Shown in pieces: positions 52,184 through 60,624 of a stretch of DNA of 64,000 nt. Every line of letters starts with the position of its first letter. Position 1 is the stretch's first letter. The notes beneath the pieces were generated by a model, which was not told the origin of the DNA, did not search any database, and saw only the letters and a program-made list of their open reading frames with translations. The stretch lies in NCBI GenBank assembly GCA_902525935.1, contig CABZJA010000001.1, positions 46,896 through 110,895 of the forward strand, given 5' to 3'. Source of the stretch: an uncultured Pelagibacteraceae bacterium. Lineage in GTDB: Bacteria; Pseudomonadota; Alphaproteobacteria; Pelagibacterales; Pelagibacteraceae. The translations under genes and the position numbers were made by a program.

Positions 52184-53494
52184 ATGTTAGATCTTATTAT
52201 AAAAAACGGTCAATGTTATATAGATGCAAAGTTAATTAAGACTAATATTGGTGTCCAAAATGGAAAAATCTCTATAATAGGTGATTTAAATAACGAGCAG
52301 AGCAAACAAACTATTGATGTAATCAATTTACTAGTTTTACCTGGCTGCATGGATACCCAGGTTCACTTTAGAGAACCTGGATCAACAAATGCAGAAGACT
52401 TATATACTGGAAGTAAAGCAGCTATTGCTGGTGGTATTACGAGTGTTTTTGAGATGCCAAATACAAACCCCCCAACAGCAAATATGAAAGAATTTAATAA
52501 TAAGCTAAATCTTGCAAAAAATAGGATGTATTCAAATTATGCTTTTTACTTTGGAGCTACTCCAGATAATTCCTCTGATTTATCAAAACTCAAAGGATTA
52601 GATGGATGTTGTGGCGTAAAACTTTTTGCAGGTTCCTCAACTGGAAATTTATTAGTGGATAAAGAAGAAGATATTGAAAAAGTCTTTCAGAATACCTCAA
52701 AAATAGTTGCAGTTCATTCTGAAGATGAAGAAATAATTAACTTAAGAAAAAAATTAATTGAAAAAGGGAATGTTCATACCCATCCTGTATGGAGGAATGA
52801 AGAATGTGCAATGTCTTCTACAAGAAGGATAGTTAGGATTGCAAAAAGACTTAATAAAAAAGCACATATATTGCACGTTACAACAAAAGAAGAGGTAGAT
52901 TTCCTCTCTCAAAATAAAGGGAACATAACTTTTGAAATTACTCCACAACATCTAACAATATATGCACCAGATTGTTATGACAAACTTGGAACCTTTGCGC
53001 AGATGAATCCTCCTTTGAGAGACAAGTCTCATTATGATAGATTGTGGTACGCTATTCGAAATAATTATAATGATACTATTGGTTCAGACCATGCACCACA
53101 TTTAAAAGAAAATAAATTAAAAGAGTATCCTCAGTCACCATCTGGTATGCCTGGAGTACAAACATTATTACCCGTTATGCTAAATCATGTGAATGACAAA
53201 AAAATTACATTAGATCAGTTAATTAAACTTCTTTGTGAAAATCCAGTTTCTGTATTTGGTATTAAAAATAAAGGTTTTATCAAAAAAGATTATGATGCTG
53301 ATTTTACAATAATAGATATGAACAGAACTATAGAAATTAAAAATAAAAATATTCATAGTAAGTGTGGATGGAGCCCATTTGATGGCTATAAATTTAAAGG
53401 TTCACCAGTTTATACAATTATTAACGGGGATATTAAAATGAAAGAAGATGAAATTTTAGGAAATCCAACTGGTAAACCAATTCTTTTTAATTGA
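52184..53494 (+). CDS. pyrC: Dihydroorotase (class I amidohydrolase) with a Gln-for-His change
   Basis: A 436-residue amidohydrolase that closes carbamoyl-aspartate to dihydroorotate in pyrimidine synthesis. Class I blocks: VHFREPGSTNAEDLYTGSKAAIAGGITSVFEMPNTNPPT, GVKLFAGSSTG (carboxylated lysine), IVAVHSEDEEI, HILHVTTKEEVDF and GSDHAPH, so most metal ligands are present. The first His of the metal HxH pair is replaced: the sequence is DTQVHFREP where most enzymes have D-x-H-x-H. The same substitution occurs, as far as I recall, in other alphaproteobacterial homologues. SGMPGVQTLLP near the end is typical. Alternative: another cyclic amidase such as a hydantoinase. Its stop is one base from the convergent SMR gene. 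Confidence 0.85.
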   Translation: MLDLIIKNGQCYIDAKLIKTNIGVQNGKISIIGDLNNEQSKQTIDVINLLVLPGCMDTQVHFREPGSTNAEDLYTGSKAAIAGGITSVFEMPNTNPPTANMKEFNNKLNLAKNRMYSNYAFYFGATPDNSSDLSKLKGLDGCCGVKLFAGSSTGNLLVDKEEDIEKVFQNTSKIVAVHSEDEEIINLRKKLIEKGNVHTHPVWRNEECAMSSTRRIVRIAKRLNKKAHILHVTTKEEVDFLSQNKGNITFEITPQHLTIYAPDCYDKLGTFAQMNPPLRDKSHYDRLWYAIRNNYNDTIGSDHAPHLKENKLKEYPQSPSGMPGVQTLLPVMLNHVNDKKITLDQLIKLLCENPVSVFGIKNKGFIKKDYDADFTIIDMNRTIEIKNKNIHSKCGWSPFDGYKFKGSPVYTIINGDIKMKEDEILGNPTGKPILFN

Positions 53495-53495
53495 G

Positions 53496-53828
53496 TTATA
53501 TTGTTTTACTTGAATACATGTTTACAAGTGTTACTCCAACAACGATTAGAAACATACCCAATATAGCCTGCCAACTTAAAGATTGTTTAAAAAATATATA
53601 GCCCAATATTGCGATAGTAAAAATACCAAGTCCGCTCCATGTTCCATAAACAATCGCAATAGGTAGTTTATCAACAACAAATGTAAGTAAATAAAAAGCA
53701 GATAAATAAAATACTGCTAAAAACACTGTTGGTGTTACTTTTGTGAAGTTTTGTGTAACAGGAAGAAGCATTGTTCCACAAACTTCACAGATAATTGCTC
53801 CTACTAAAAAAAGATATGTCTTAAGCAT
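53496..53828 (-). CDS. SMR-family small multidrug transporter
   Basis: A 110-residue four-helix membrane protein of the EmrE/QacE type. The essential glutamate of the first helix is in GAIICEVCGTMLLPVTQNF; the VYGTWSGLGIFTIAILGYIFF block in the third helix is the family's best signature, and WQAILGMFLIVVGVTLVNMYS is helix four. SMR dimers export cationic compounds in exchange for protons; some export guanidinium. The substrate is unknown. It shares one base with the prpE start codon's neighbour and is probably cotranscribed with it. Confidence 0.85.
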   Translation of the reverse strand: MLKTYLFLVGAIICEVCGTMLLPVTQNFTKVTPTVFLAVFYLSAFYLLTFVVDKLPIAIVYGTWSGLGIFTIAILGYIFFKQSLSWQAILGMFLIVVGVTLVNMYSSKTI

Positions 53829-55723
53829 TATTTTAAAATATTGCTATTTATTAAGTCTTCTTTTATCTCATCAAGGATTGCAGGATCATCAATCGTTGCA
53901 GGCATTTTATAGTCTTCTTTGTCAGCAATTTTTCTAATTGTTCCTCTTAAAACTTTTCCAGATCTAGTTTTTGGTAATCTTTTAACAACAATTGCTATTT
54001 TAAAAGCTGCAACAGGCCCAACTTTATCTCTAACCATTTGCACACACTCTTTTGAAATAGTCTCATTATCCTTTGAAACACCAGCTTTTAGAGCAATTAA
54101 ACCAATTGGTAATTGTCCTTTCAGTTGATCTTTTATTCCTATTACAGCACATTCAGCAACAGACTGATGTTCAGACAAAACTTCTTCTATTGCACCAGTT
54201 GAAAGTCTATGACCTGCAACATTTATTATGTCATCTGTTCTAGACATAATCCAAATATATCCATCATCATCAATATGCCCTGCATCATAAGTTTGATAGT
54301 AGCCATTATAATTTGACATATAATTTTCTTTATATCTTTCGTCTGCATTCCATAAAGTTGGGAAAGTTCCTGGAGGTAATGGAAGTTTAACTACAATATC
54401 TCCCATCTCATTTGGTTTTGCTATTGTTTGATCAGATTTAATTATTTTTACATCATAACCTGGGACTGCTTTACAAGCAGATCCATATTTTGTTTCTTGC
54501 ATTTCAATTCCAGTACAATTTGAACTTATTGCCCAACTCGTTTCAGTCTGCCACCAATGATCAATTACAGGAACCTTAAGTAAATTTTCAGCCCATTTAA
54601 TTGTATCTGGATCTGCTCTTTCACCTGCTAAAAATAATGACTCAAATGAACTTAAATCATATTTAGAAAAAAACTTGCCCTCTGGATCTTCTTTCTTTAT
54701 TGCCCTAAATGCTGTTGGAGCTGTAAACAAAGATTTGATTTTATATTCTGATATTATTCTCCAAAATACTCCAGCATCAGGTGTACCAACAGGTTTGCCC
54801 TCAAATAAAAGAGTTGTACAGCCTTTAAATAATGGAGCATAGACAATATAGGAATGTCCAACTATCCAACCAATATCACTTGCTGACCACCATACATCAT
54901 TTTGATCAATGTTATAAATATTTTTCATTGTCCATTTAAGAGCAACTATGTGACCACCAATATCTCTAACTATTCCTTTCGGAATACCTGTGGTCCCTGA
55001 AGTATAAAGGATGTAAGCATAGTCATTTGCACTCATCTCAACACAATCTTTATCATTTGCTTCATATAGCGCTTCATCCCAACTTATCTCTAATGGCTTA
55101 TTTAATTTTACCTCGTGGTCTTTTCTTTGAAACAATATTACTTTTTCAACTTGGTGTTTTGCTAATTTTAAAGCACCATCTACAAGTGGTCTATACTCAA
55201 CTGTTCTTCCAGGCTCAAATCCACATGATGCTGTGATTAAAATTTTAGCTTTACTGTCATCAATTCTACTAGCCAATTCGTTTGAAGCAAAACCACCAAA
55301 TACAACAGAGTGAATTGCTCCAATTCTCCCACATGCTAGCATAGCAACCACCGCCTCTGGTATCATCGGCATATAAATTATTACACGATCTCCTTTATTA
55401 ACTCCTTGCTTATCTAGAGCTCCTGCAAATTTTGAAACTTTTTCTTTTAATTTTTTAAAAGTAAACTTTGTTTTACTTCCTGTAATAGGACTGTCATAGA
55501 TTAAAGCTGTTTTATCACCCCTTCCTTGATCAATGTGAAGGTCTAAAGCGTTGTAACATGTATTTGTTACACCATCTTCAAACCATTTATAAAACGGGGG
55601 GTTGTCTTTTTTTAAAATCTTAGTAGGTTTTTTGAACCAAAATACATCTTCAGAAATTTCCTGCCAAAATTCCTCAGGATTTTTTAGAGATTTGTTATAA
55701 ATTTCTTTGTAATTTCTATTCAT
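53828..55723 (-). CDS. prpE: Propionyl-CoA synthetase-like acyl-CoA ligase
   Basis: A 631-residue AMP-forming acyl-CoA synthetase. Adenylation motifs are YTSGTTGIPKGIVRDIGGH (A3) and DHWWQTETSW (A5), with DGYIWIMSRTDDIINVAGHRL (A7-A8) and the catalytic lysine in KTRSGKVLRGTIRKIA (A10). The N-terminal ACAS region and CGFEPGRTVEYRPLVDGAL are typical of PrpE rather than Acs. It would activate propionate (and perhaps acetate or acrylate, a DMSP product) for central metabolism. It is divergent from proteorhodopsin; the 215-base gap is the longest in this half of the window. Confidence 0.88.
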   Translation of the reverse strand: MNRNYKEIYNKSLKNPEEFWQEISEDVFWFKKPTKILKKDNPPFYKWFEDGVTNTCYNALDLHIDQGRGDKTALIYDSPITGSKTKFTFKKLKEKVSKFAGALDKQGVNKGDRVIIYMPMIPEAVVAMLACGRIGAIHSVVFGGFASNELASRIDDSKAKILITASCGFEPGRTVEYRPLVDGALKLAKHQVEKVILFQRKDHEVKLNKPLEISWDEALYEANDKDCVEMSANDYAYILYTSGTTGIPKGIVRDIGGHIVALKWTMKNIYNIDQNDVWWSASDIGWIVGHSYIVYAPLFKGCTTLLFEGKPVGTPDAGVFWRIISEYKIKSLFTAPTAFRAIKKEDPEGKFFSKYDLSSFESLFLAGERADPDTIKWAENLLKVPVIDHWWQTETSWAISSNCTGIEMQETKYGSACKAVPGYDVKIIKSDQTIAKPNEMGDIVVKLPLPPGTFPTLWNADERYKENYMSNYNGYYQTYDAGHIDDDGYIWIMSRTDDIINVAGHRLSTGAIEEVLSEHQSVAECAVIGIKDQLKGQLPIGLIALKAGVSKDNETISKECVQMVRDKVGPVAAFKIAIVVKRLPKTRSGKVLRGTIRKIADKEDYKMPATIDDPAILDEIKEDLINSNILK

Positions 55724-55893
55724 TTTGATTTGCTATTTGATGTCATTTTTCTATTGAATTTATGCAACAGGTTGTATTTAATTTTAAAAAGTAAGTAAAA
55801 TCAACACTTATAACGCGGCAAAAAGCCTTCAACAAACTAATTTAATTTGATATTAAGCCCCTAACTTTGGAAAAACCTATATGGTTTGTCCGT

Positions 55894-55909
55894 AGTTTAA
55901 ATTTAAACT
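55894..55909. promoter_or_regulatory. 16-base perfect palindrome in the proteorhodopsin leader
   Basis: agtttaaatttaaact reads identically on both strands and lies 29 bases before the proteorhodopsin ATG, followed by a run of nine A's and the Shine-Dalgarno gagaggga. Twenty bases upstream is a second inverted repeat, aaacc-tatat-ggttt (55873-55887). They could be operator sites or RNA hairpins; A+T-rich sequence makes chance palindromes likelier, so the call is tentative. I could not place a convincing -35/-10 pair in the rest of the 215-base gap. Confidence 0.35.
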
Positions 55910-55938
55910 AAAAAAAAACTAACGAGAGGGAGTTTTTT

Positions 55939-56712
55939 ATGAAAAAACTTAAAATGTTTGCACTAGCAGCAGTGGCTTTATTTGGTCTTACTGGTGCAGC
56001 AAACGCAGCAACTGCTATGTTAGCTTCTGACGACTTCGTTGGGATTTCCTTTTGGGTAATCGCAATGGGTATGGCAGCAGCTACAGTATTCTTCTTTATG
56101 GAAAGAAATACTGTTGCAGCAGGCTGGAAAACTTCAGTAACAGTAGCTGGTCTTGTAACTGGTGTTGCATTCATTCACTACATGTACATGAGAGATGTAT
56201 GGGTAATGACTGGAGATTCACCAACAGTATATAGATATATTGATTGGTTAATCACTGTACCATTACAGATGATCGAGTTTTACTTAATTCTAGCAGCAGT
56301 TAAGAAAATCCCAGGAGCAATCTTCTGGAGATTATTAATTGGTTCGCTTGTGATGTTAATTGGTGGATACTTAGGAGAAGCAGGTTACATCAATGCTATG
56401 CTTGGTTTCATAGTCGGTATGGCTGGATGGATCTACATCTTATATGAAATATTCTCTGGTGAAGCTGGAAAAATTGCAGCTAAAACTGGAAACAAGCCAT
56501 TAGCAACTGCATGGGGTGCTATGAGAATGATCGTAACAATCGGTTGGGCTATTTACCCATTAGGTTACATTTTTGGTTACCTAGTAGGTGGAGTAGACGC
56601 TAACTCATTGAACGTGATTTACAACTTAGCAGACTTCATCAACAAAATTGCTTTTGGTCTAGTAATCTGGTCAGCAGCAGTTTCACAAGGTGGAGCGAGA
56701 GCTAGAGGCTAA
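55939..56712 (+). CDS. Proteorhodopsin, blue-absorbing type
   Basis: A 257-residue light-driven proton pump. A signal peptide (MKKLKMFALAAVALFGLTGAANA) is followed by seven membrane helices. With numbering offset five from the reference protein: proton acceptor Asp102 and donor Glu113 in RYIDWLITVPLQMIEFYL, the His in FIHYMYMR, and the retinal Lys236 in NLADFINKIAFG. The spectral-tuning residue (reference 105) is Gln110, which predicts blue (about 490 nm) absorption. A strong Shine-Dalgarno (gagaggga) and codon use rich in preferred codons suggest high expression. It has its own terminator, so it is probably a single-gene transcript. The retinal biosynthesis genes are not in this window. Confidence 0.98.
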   Translation: MKKLKMFALAAVALFGLTGAANAATAMLASDDFVGISFWVIAMGMAAATVFFFMERNTVAAGWKTSVTVAGLVTGVAFIHYMYMRDVWVMTGDSPTVYRYIDWLITVPLQMIEFYLILAAVKKIPGAIFWRLLIGSLVMLIGGYLGEAGYINAMLGFIVGMAGWIYILYEIFSGEAGKIAAKTGNKPLATAWGAMRMIVTIGWAIYPLGYIFGYLVGGVDANSLNVIYNLADFINKIAFGLVIWSAAVSQGGARARG

Positions 56713-56732
56713 ATAATTAGCTTTTAATATTT

Positions 56733-56772
56733 AAAAAGGCGGGTATGCTAAAACGTACCTGCCTTTTTTTTT
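56733..56772 (+). terminator. Rho-independent terminator after proteorhodopsin
   Basis: An eight-pair stem, ggcgggta/tacctgcc (one G-U pair), with a 10-base loop, followed by a run of nine T's. It lies 21 bases after the stop codon. This is the clearest intrinsic terminator in the window and would uncouple proteorhodopsin from the ferredoxin downstream. Confidence 0.88.
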
Positions 56773-56807
56773 GGTCCAAAAAATAGAAAATGCAAAATTT
56801 CAAAAAT

Positions 56808-56835
56808 TTGCCGCAGTCGTAAATTAGTTTATAAG
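56808..56835 (+). promoter_or_regulatory. Probable promoter of the ferredoxin gene
   Basis: TTGCCG (56808-56813), a 16-base spacer and TATAAG (56830-56835), 15 bases before the ferredoxin ATG. The resulting leader would be about 8 bases, and no Shine-Dalgarno is visible, so translation may be near-leaderless. It follows the proteorhodopsin terminator, supporting a separate transcript. Confidence 0.45.
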
Positions 56836-56850
56836 AATTATTTATTTAAT

Positions 56851-57174
56851 ATGGCAAAAATCAAATATATAGAATTCAGTGGCAAAGAACACGAGGCTGA
56901 TGTTGCCAACGGCCTAAGCGTGATGGAAGGTGCTATTCAAAATGATATACCAGGCATAGATGGAGATTGCGGAGGTGGAATGTCGTGTGCAACATGTCAT
57001 GTGTATATAAATAATGATGAATGGTACAAAAAGTTACCAGAAAAAGAAATGGGCGAAGATGATATGTTAGATCAAGCTTATGAACCAAAATCTAATAGTA
57101 GATTAAGTTGTCAATTAATTGTGTCAGATGATTTAGATGGCTTAACTGTCCATATGCCGGAGAAACAAGCGTAA
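56851..57174 (+). CDS. 2Fe-2S ferredoxin, adrenodoxin type
   Basis: A 107-residue electron carrier. Cluster ligands are Cys40, Cys46, Cys49 and Cys87 (DCGGGMSCATC and RLSCQL), the C-x5-C-x2-C...C pattern of adrenodoxin/FdxB-like proteins. Acidic surface residues (EMGEDDMLDQAYE) would bind a reductase. The stop shares one base with the ferredoxin-NADP reductase start, so the two are a redox pair. Position downstream of proteorhodopsin is characteristic of SAR11. Alternatives such as ISC-operon Fdx are less likely because isc genes are not near. Confidence 0.93.
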   Translation: MAKIKYIEFSGKEHEADVANGLSVMEGAIQNDIPGIDGDCGGGMSCATCHVYINNDEWYKKLPEKEMGEDDMLDQAYEPKSNSRLSCQLIVSDDLDGLTVHMPEKQA

Positions 57175-58190
57175 TGATTAAAACTGATGTAGTCATAGTA
57201 GGAGCAGGACCTACAGGTTTATTTTGTGCCCATCAATTGGGAATAATTGGATTAAAGTGTGAGATAGTTGATAATTTAAGTAAAATTGGAGGACAATGTA
57301 TCGAGCTATATCCAGATAAACCAATTTATGATATTCCTGCAGTTCCAGAATGTACTGGCGAAGAACTTACAAATAATTTAATTGAACAAATCAAACCTTT
57401 TAACTTTAACTTTCATTTAAGTGATAGAGTTCAAGAGTTGAAAAGTGAAAATGGTAAATGGACCGTTAAAACATTAAATGGAAAAAGATTTGAAACACCA
57501 AATGTAGTTATTGCAGGAGGTGTTGGTTCTTTTGAGCCAAGAAAATTTCCAACAAAAAGTGCAGAAAAGTATGATGGAAAATCAGTATTATACTCAATAA
57601 AAGATAAAACTATTTTTAAAGATAAATCAGTAGTTATATTTGGCGGTGGAGATAGTGCACTTGATTGGGCTATAGAATTATCTAATTCATCTAAAGTAAC
57701 ACTTGTCCACAGAAGAGATGAGTTCAGAGGAGCGCCTGCGAGTGTTCAAAAAATAAAAGAATTAAGCGAAAATAAAACTATTGATTTAATTACTAAATAT
57801 TCAATTAAAGATGTCAAAGGAAATGGCTCATTAGAAAGTGTAGAAATAAAAGGTGAGTCAGGTGAAAGTAAAGTTATAAAAGCTGATTATGTTTTAGGTT
57901 TTTTTGGATTAATAATGCAACTAGGGCCAATTTCAGAGTGGGGTCTAAATTTAGATAAAAAAGCTATTCCGGTAAACACAGAAAATTTTGAAACAAATAA
58001 AAAAGGAATATTTGCAATTGGTGATATTTGTACTTATCCAGGCAAATTAAAATTAATACTTTCAGGCTTTCATGAAGGAGCTTTAGCCGCAAGAGGCTGT
58101 TTTAAATATGCAAGACCTGATGAAAAATATAGATTTGAATTTACAACTGCATCCAGCACTATCAAAGATAGATTGGGTGTTAAAGAATGA
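57174..58190 (+). CDS. Ferredoxin/flavodoxin-NADP reductase (thioredoxin-reductase-like)
   Basis: A 338-residue FAD enzyme of the TrxR-like FNR2 group: FAD motif VVIVGAGPTGLFCAHQLGI, GGQCIELYPDKPIYDIPAVP (family hallmark), NADPH motif VVIFGGGDSALDWAIEL, VTLVHRRDEFRGAP and the second FAD motif IFAIGDICTYPGKLKLILSGFHEGALAAR. There is no CxxC, ruling out thioredoxin reductase. It moves electrons between NADPH and the neighbouring ferredoxin. It overlaps the ferredoxin stop by one base and the GST start by four, giving a fdx-fnr-gst operon. Confidence 0.93.
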   Translation: MIKTDVVIVGAGPTGLFCAHQLGIIGLKCEIVDNLSKIGGQCIELYPDKPIYDIPAVPECTGEELTNNLIEQIKPFNFNFHLSDRVQELKSENGKWTVKTLNGKRFETPNVVIAGGVGSFEPRKFPTKSAEKYDGKSVLYSIKDKTIFKDKSVVIFGGGDSALDWAIELSNSSKVTLVHRRDEFRGAPASVQKIKELSENKTIDLITKYSIKDVKGNGSLESVEIKGESGESKVIKADYVLGFFGLIMQLGPISEWGLNLDKKAIPVNTENFETNKKGIFAIGDICTYPGKLKLILSGFHEGALAARGCFKYARPDEKYRFEFTTASSTIKDRLGVKE

Positions 58191-58810
58191 TAGAACTTTT
58201 TACTGCGGATACTCCCAATGGATGGAAAATTAGCATAATGCTAGAGGAAATTGATTTTAAATACAAACTTACAAAAGTTAATTTAAGTGGAGATCAATTT
58301 AAACCAGAATTTAAAAAAATAAGTCCCTTCAATAAAATTCCAGTAATTATAGATCATGAGAATAATAAGACTGTATTTGAGTCTGGGGTTATCCTTATGT
58401 ATTTAGGTGAGAAAAGCAAGAAACTCTATCCTGAAGCAGATAGGCTAGATATAAATCAGTGGTTGATGGCTCAAATGGCCATTGTTGGTCCAATGATCGG
58501 CCAACATCATCAGTTTCATTATTACCATCAAGGAAAAAGTGAGTGGGGTGAAGAAAGATACTTCAAAATCACCAGAAAGATTTACGAAGATCTTGAGGTT
58601 AGATTGGCTCAAAGTAAGTTTTTAGCAAATGATAAATACTCTATTGCTGATATTGCTACATGGTCGTGGATTGCAAGACATAAAAGACACGATATTGGAT
58701 TAAATAATTTTGAAAACCTATCTAAATGGTTTGTTGAAATTGCTGAACGTCCAGCTGTAGTAAAAGGGTTCAAAGCATTAAACAAAGATGCAGAAATAGA
58801 TTTTCCTTAG
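58187..58810 (+). CDS. Glutathione S-transferase, YfcG/Ure2-like
   Basis: A 207-residue GST. The N-terminal thioredoxin-like domain begins IELFTADTPNGWKISIMLEE with the NGWK turn, PFNKIPVIID and the glutathione-binding ESGVILMYLGEK; the C-terminal all-helical domain has NQWLMAQMAIVGPMIGQHHQFHYY and KYSIADIATWSWIARH. The signature is that of the Nu/YfcG disulfide-reductase class. It probably protects from or reverses glutathionylation. It is the last gene of the ferredoxin operon, and its stop overlaps dksA convergently by four bases. Confidence 0.88.
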   Translation: MIELFTADTPNGWKISIMLEEIDFKYKLTKVNLSGDQFKPEFKKISPFNKIPVIIDHENNKTVFESGVILMYLGEKSKKLYPEADRLDINQWLMAQMAIVGPMIGQHHQFHYYHQGKSEWGEERYFKITRKIYEDLEVRLAQSKFLANDKYSIADIATWSWIARHKRHDIGLNNFENLSKWFVEIAERPAVVKGFKALNKDAEIDFP

Positions 58811-59223
58811 TCGTCAGCGTAAACTTTTTCGTCTTTTTCGTGTTTTTCTTGAGCTGCAATGCAAAGAGTTGCAACTGGTCTTGCCATTAGTCTTTTTAAA
58901 CCAATAGGCTCACCAGTTTCTTCACAAAAACCGTAAGTTCCATCTTGAATTTTCTTTAATGCACCATCTATTTTTGAGATTAATTTAATTTGCCTATTGA
59001 TAGCTCTCATCTCTACATTCTTTTCAGTGTATGAACTTGCTTGATCAACTATGTCAGCTGATGCACTATTATCATCCATGGACGCTTGAAAAATCGCCTC
59101 GTTATTAGATCTCTTTAAATCCTTTTTCCACTCCATTAATTTCATCTTAAAATAGGCTAAATGTTTAGCACACATGTATTTCTCTTTTTCTTTTGGAGTA
59201 TAAGTTTTTGAAATTCTTACCAT
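58807..59223 (-). CDS. dksA: DksA-family RNA polymerase-binding factor
   Basis: A 138-residue transcription factor that, with ppGpp, adjusts RNA polymerase at rRNA and amino-acid promoters. The coiled-coil tip carries the acidic DIVDQA (DxxDxA) motif. The C-terminal zinc finger has lost half of its ligands: CEET and CIAA where E. coli has two CxxC pairs, giving two cysteines (GFCEETGEPIGLKRLMARPVATLC), a known pattern in alphaproteobacterial DksA. It is divergent from the GT39 gene; a perfect 12-base palindrome, tgaatatattca (59244-59255), sits in the gap and could be an operator. Confidence 0.92.
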   Translation of the reverse strand: MVRISKTYTPKEKEKYMCAKHLAYFKMKLMEWKKDLKRSNNEAIFQASMDDNSASADIVDQASSYTEKNVEMRAINRQIKLISKIDGALKKIQDGTYGFCEETGEPIGLKRLMARPVATLCIAAQEKHEKDEKVYADD

Positions 59224-59266
59224 AGCAAGCTATTTTGAGTTGGTGAATATATTCATGAATAAATGA

Positions 59267-60622
59267 GTGTCAAGAACGGTTTATTCATATAGATTGATGA
59301 AAATGGCCTTAAACAAAAGAAATATAGATAATATTTTTTATATTTTCTTAACGACTCACTTAATTCTATGGACAGCAGTTCCAACTATCACAAACCTAAA
59401 TTTACCTTTAGATACAATTGAAGCTTTGGCATGGGGAAGCAATTTAGATTGGGGATTTAATAAACATCCACCACTAAGTGCCTTTTTCCCAGAAGTTTTT
59501 TTTCAAATATTTGGACCACAAGATTGGGCTTATTATTTTTTAAGTCAAATTTTTGTAGTGATATCTTTTTTCATTATTTTTAAACTTTCACAGGAAATTC
59601 TAAATGATGTTACTTTGAGTTTGTTATCAGTTTTTCTTATTGAAGGGATATACTTCTATAATTTTACAACCCCAGAATTTAATGTAAATGTTTGTCAATT
59701 ACCTTTTTGGTGTTTAACTGTTTATTACACTTGGAAAATATATAATAGTAAAAAAGTCGAACTCTATGATTGTATCTTGTTAGGAGCTGCAGCAGCGTTT
59801 GGAATTCTATCTAAGTATCTTTTTATTTATTTATTAGTAGCAATAGATTTATTGTTTGCATATTTAATATTTTTTAAAAAATCAAAAAAGTTTGATTTTA
59901 AATATTTAGTTTCTTTAGAAGTATTTTTTGTAATTTTAATTCCACATATAATTTGGTTATTCAATAACGATTATATTACTATTAAATATGGTTTTGCTCG
60001 TGCAGGTTTGGATGAAGGGCAGATGATAAATCATCTTAAATATCCATTGATATTCACATTAAAACAAATTGGTATTTTAATACCATTTTTAATTTTAGTC
60101 TGGCTAACAGTAAAAAAAATTCCTAAAAAATTAAATTTAAAAGATGAAAAACTTTTATTTTTAATATTTATTAATTTAGTCCCAATTGTTCTGGTTTTTA
60201 TGACAGCGCTAATAACTGGATCAAAAATTAGAACTATGTGGATGACCCCTTTTTACTTATTCTTTGGAACTTTATTTATTTACCTCTTGAAAGATCAAAT
60301 AAACATTAAAAAACTAAATTACTTTTTTATAGGATTTATATTTTTATTTTTATTATCTCCAATTTTGTATGGTTATGTCTCCATTTCTAAGACTGATAAA
60401 AGAACTGATTATCCTGGAAAAGATATAGCTATAAAAGTTCAAATGGTATGGCATGAACAACATGATGAACCTATTAAATATGTGCTTGGTGATGAATGGG
60501 CAGCTGGAAATTTATCATACCATATTAATTCAAGGCCTATTTGGAAAGGCCTTGTTACAAAACAAAAATTGAATTCATTTGAAAAATATATGTGTATTGA
60601 TAAGATTTGTGTTGGATCGTAG
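59267..60622 (+). CDS. GT39/ArnT-like membrane glycosyltransferase
   Basis: A 451-residue polytopic protein of the dolichyl/undecaprenyl-phosphate mannosyltransferase (PMT/ArnT) superfamily. The catalytic loop is in DTIEALAWGSNLDWGFNKHPPLSAFFPEVFFQIFG, with an acidic residue and the conserved GFNKHPPL block. About ten membrane segments follow and a periplasmic tail ends in two cysteines (MCIDKICVGS). It would transfer a sugar from a polyprenyl phosphate to lipid A, protein or a glycan. The track start (GTG 59267) is weak; ATG 59297 or 59303 is likelier. It is followed by a 34-residue ORF and GT2, probably one operon. Confidence 0.85.
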   Translation: MSRTVYSYRLMKMALNKRNIDNIFYIFLTTHLILWTAVPTITNLNLPLDTIEALAWGSNLDWGFNKHPPLSAFFPEVFFQIFGPQDWAYYFLSQIFVVISFFIIFKLSQEILNDVTLSLLSVFLIEGIYFYNFTTPEFNVNVCQLPFWCLTVYYTWKIYNSKKVELYDCILLGAAAAFGILSKYLFIYLLVAIDLLFAYLIFFKKSKKFDFKYLVSLEVFFVILIPHIIWLFNNDYITIKYGFARAGLDEGQMINHLKYPLIFTLKQIGILIPFLILVWLTVKKIPKKLNLKDEKLLFLIFINLVPIVLVFMTALITGSKIRTMWMTPFYLFFGTLFIYLLKDQINIKKLNYFFIGFIFLFLLSPILYGYVSISKTDKRTDYPGKDIAIKVQMVWHEQHDEPIKYVLGDEWAAGNLSYHINSRPIWKGLVTKQKLNSFEKYMCIDKICVGS

Positions 60623-60624
60623 AT

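Noticed and set aside
55908-56174. 88-residue minus-strand ORF opposite proteorhodopsin
   Set aside because: Antisense of the signal peptide and first helices of proteorhodopsin; Ala/Thr-rich composition is the mirror of that sequence.
59244-59255. Palindrome tgaatatattca between dksA and GT39 as a definite operator
   Set aside because: In such A+T-rich sequence a 12-base palindrome can arise by chance and there is no partner copy in the window; only mentioned in the dksA entry.
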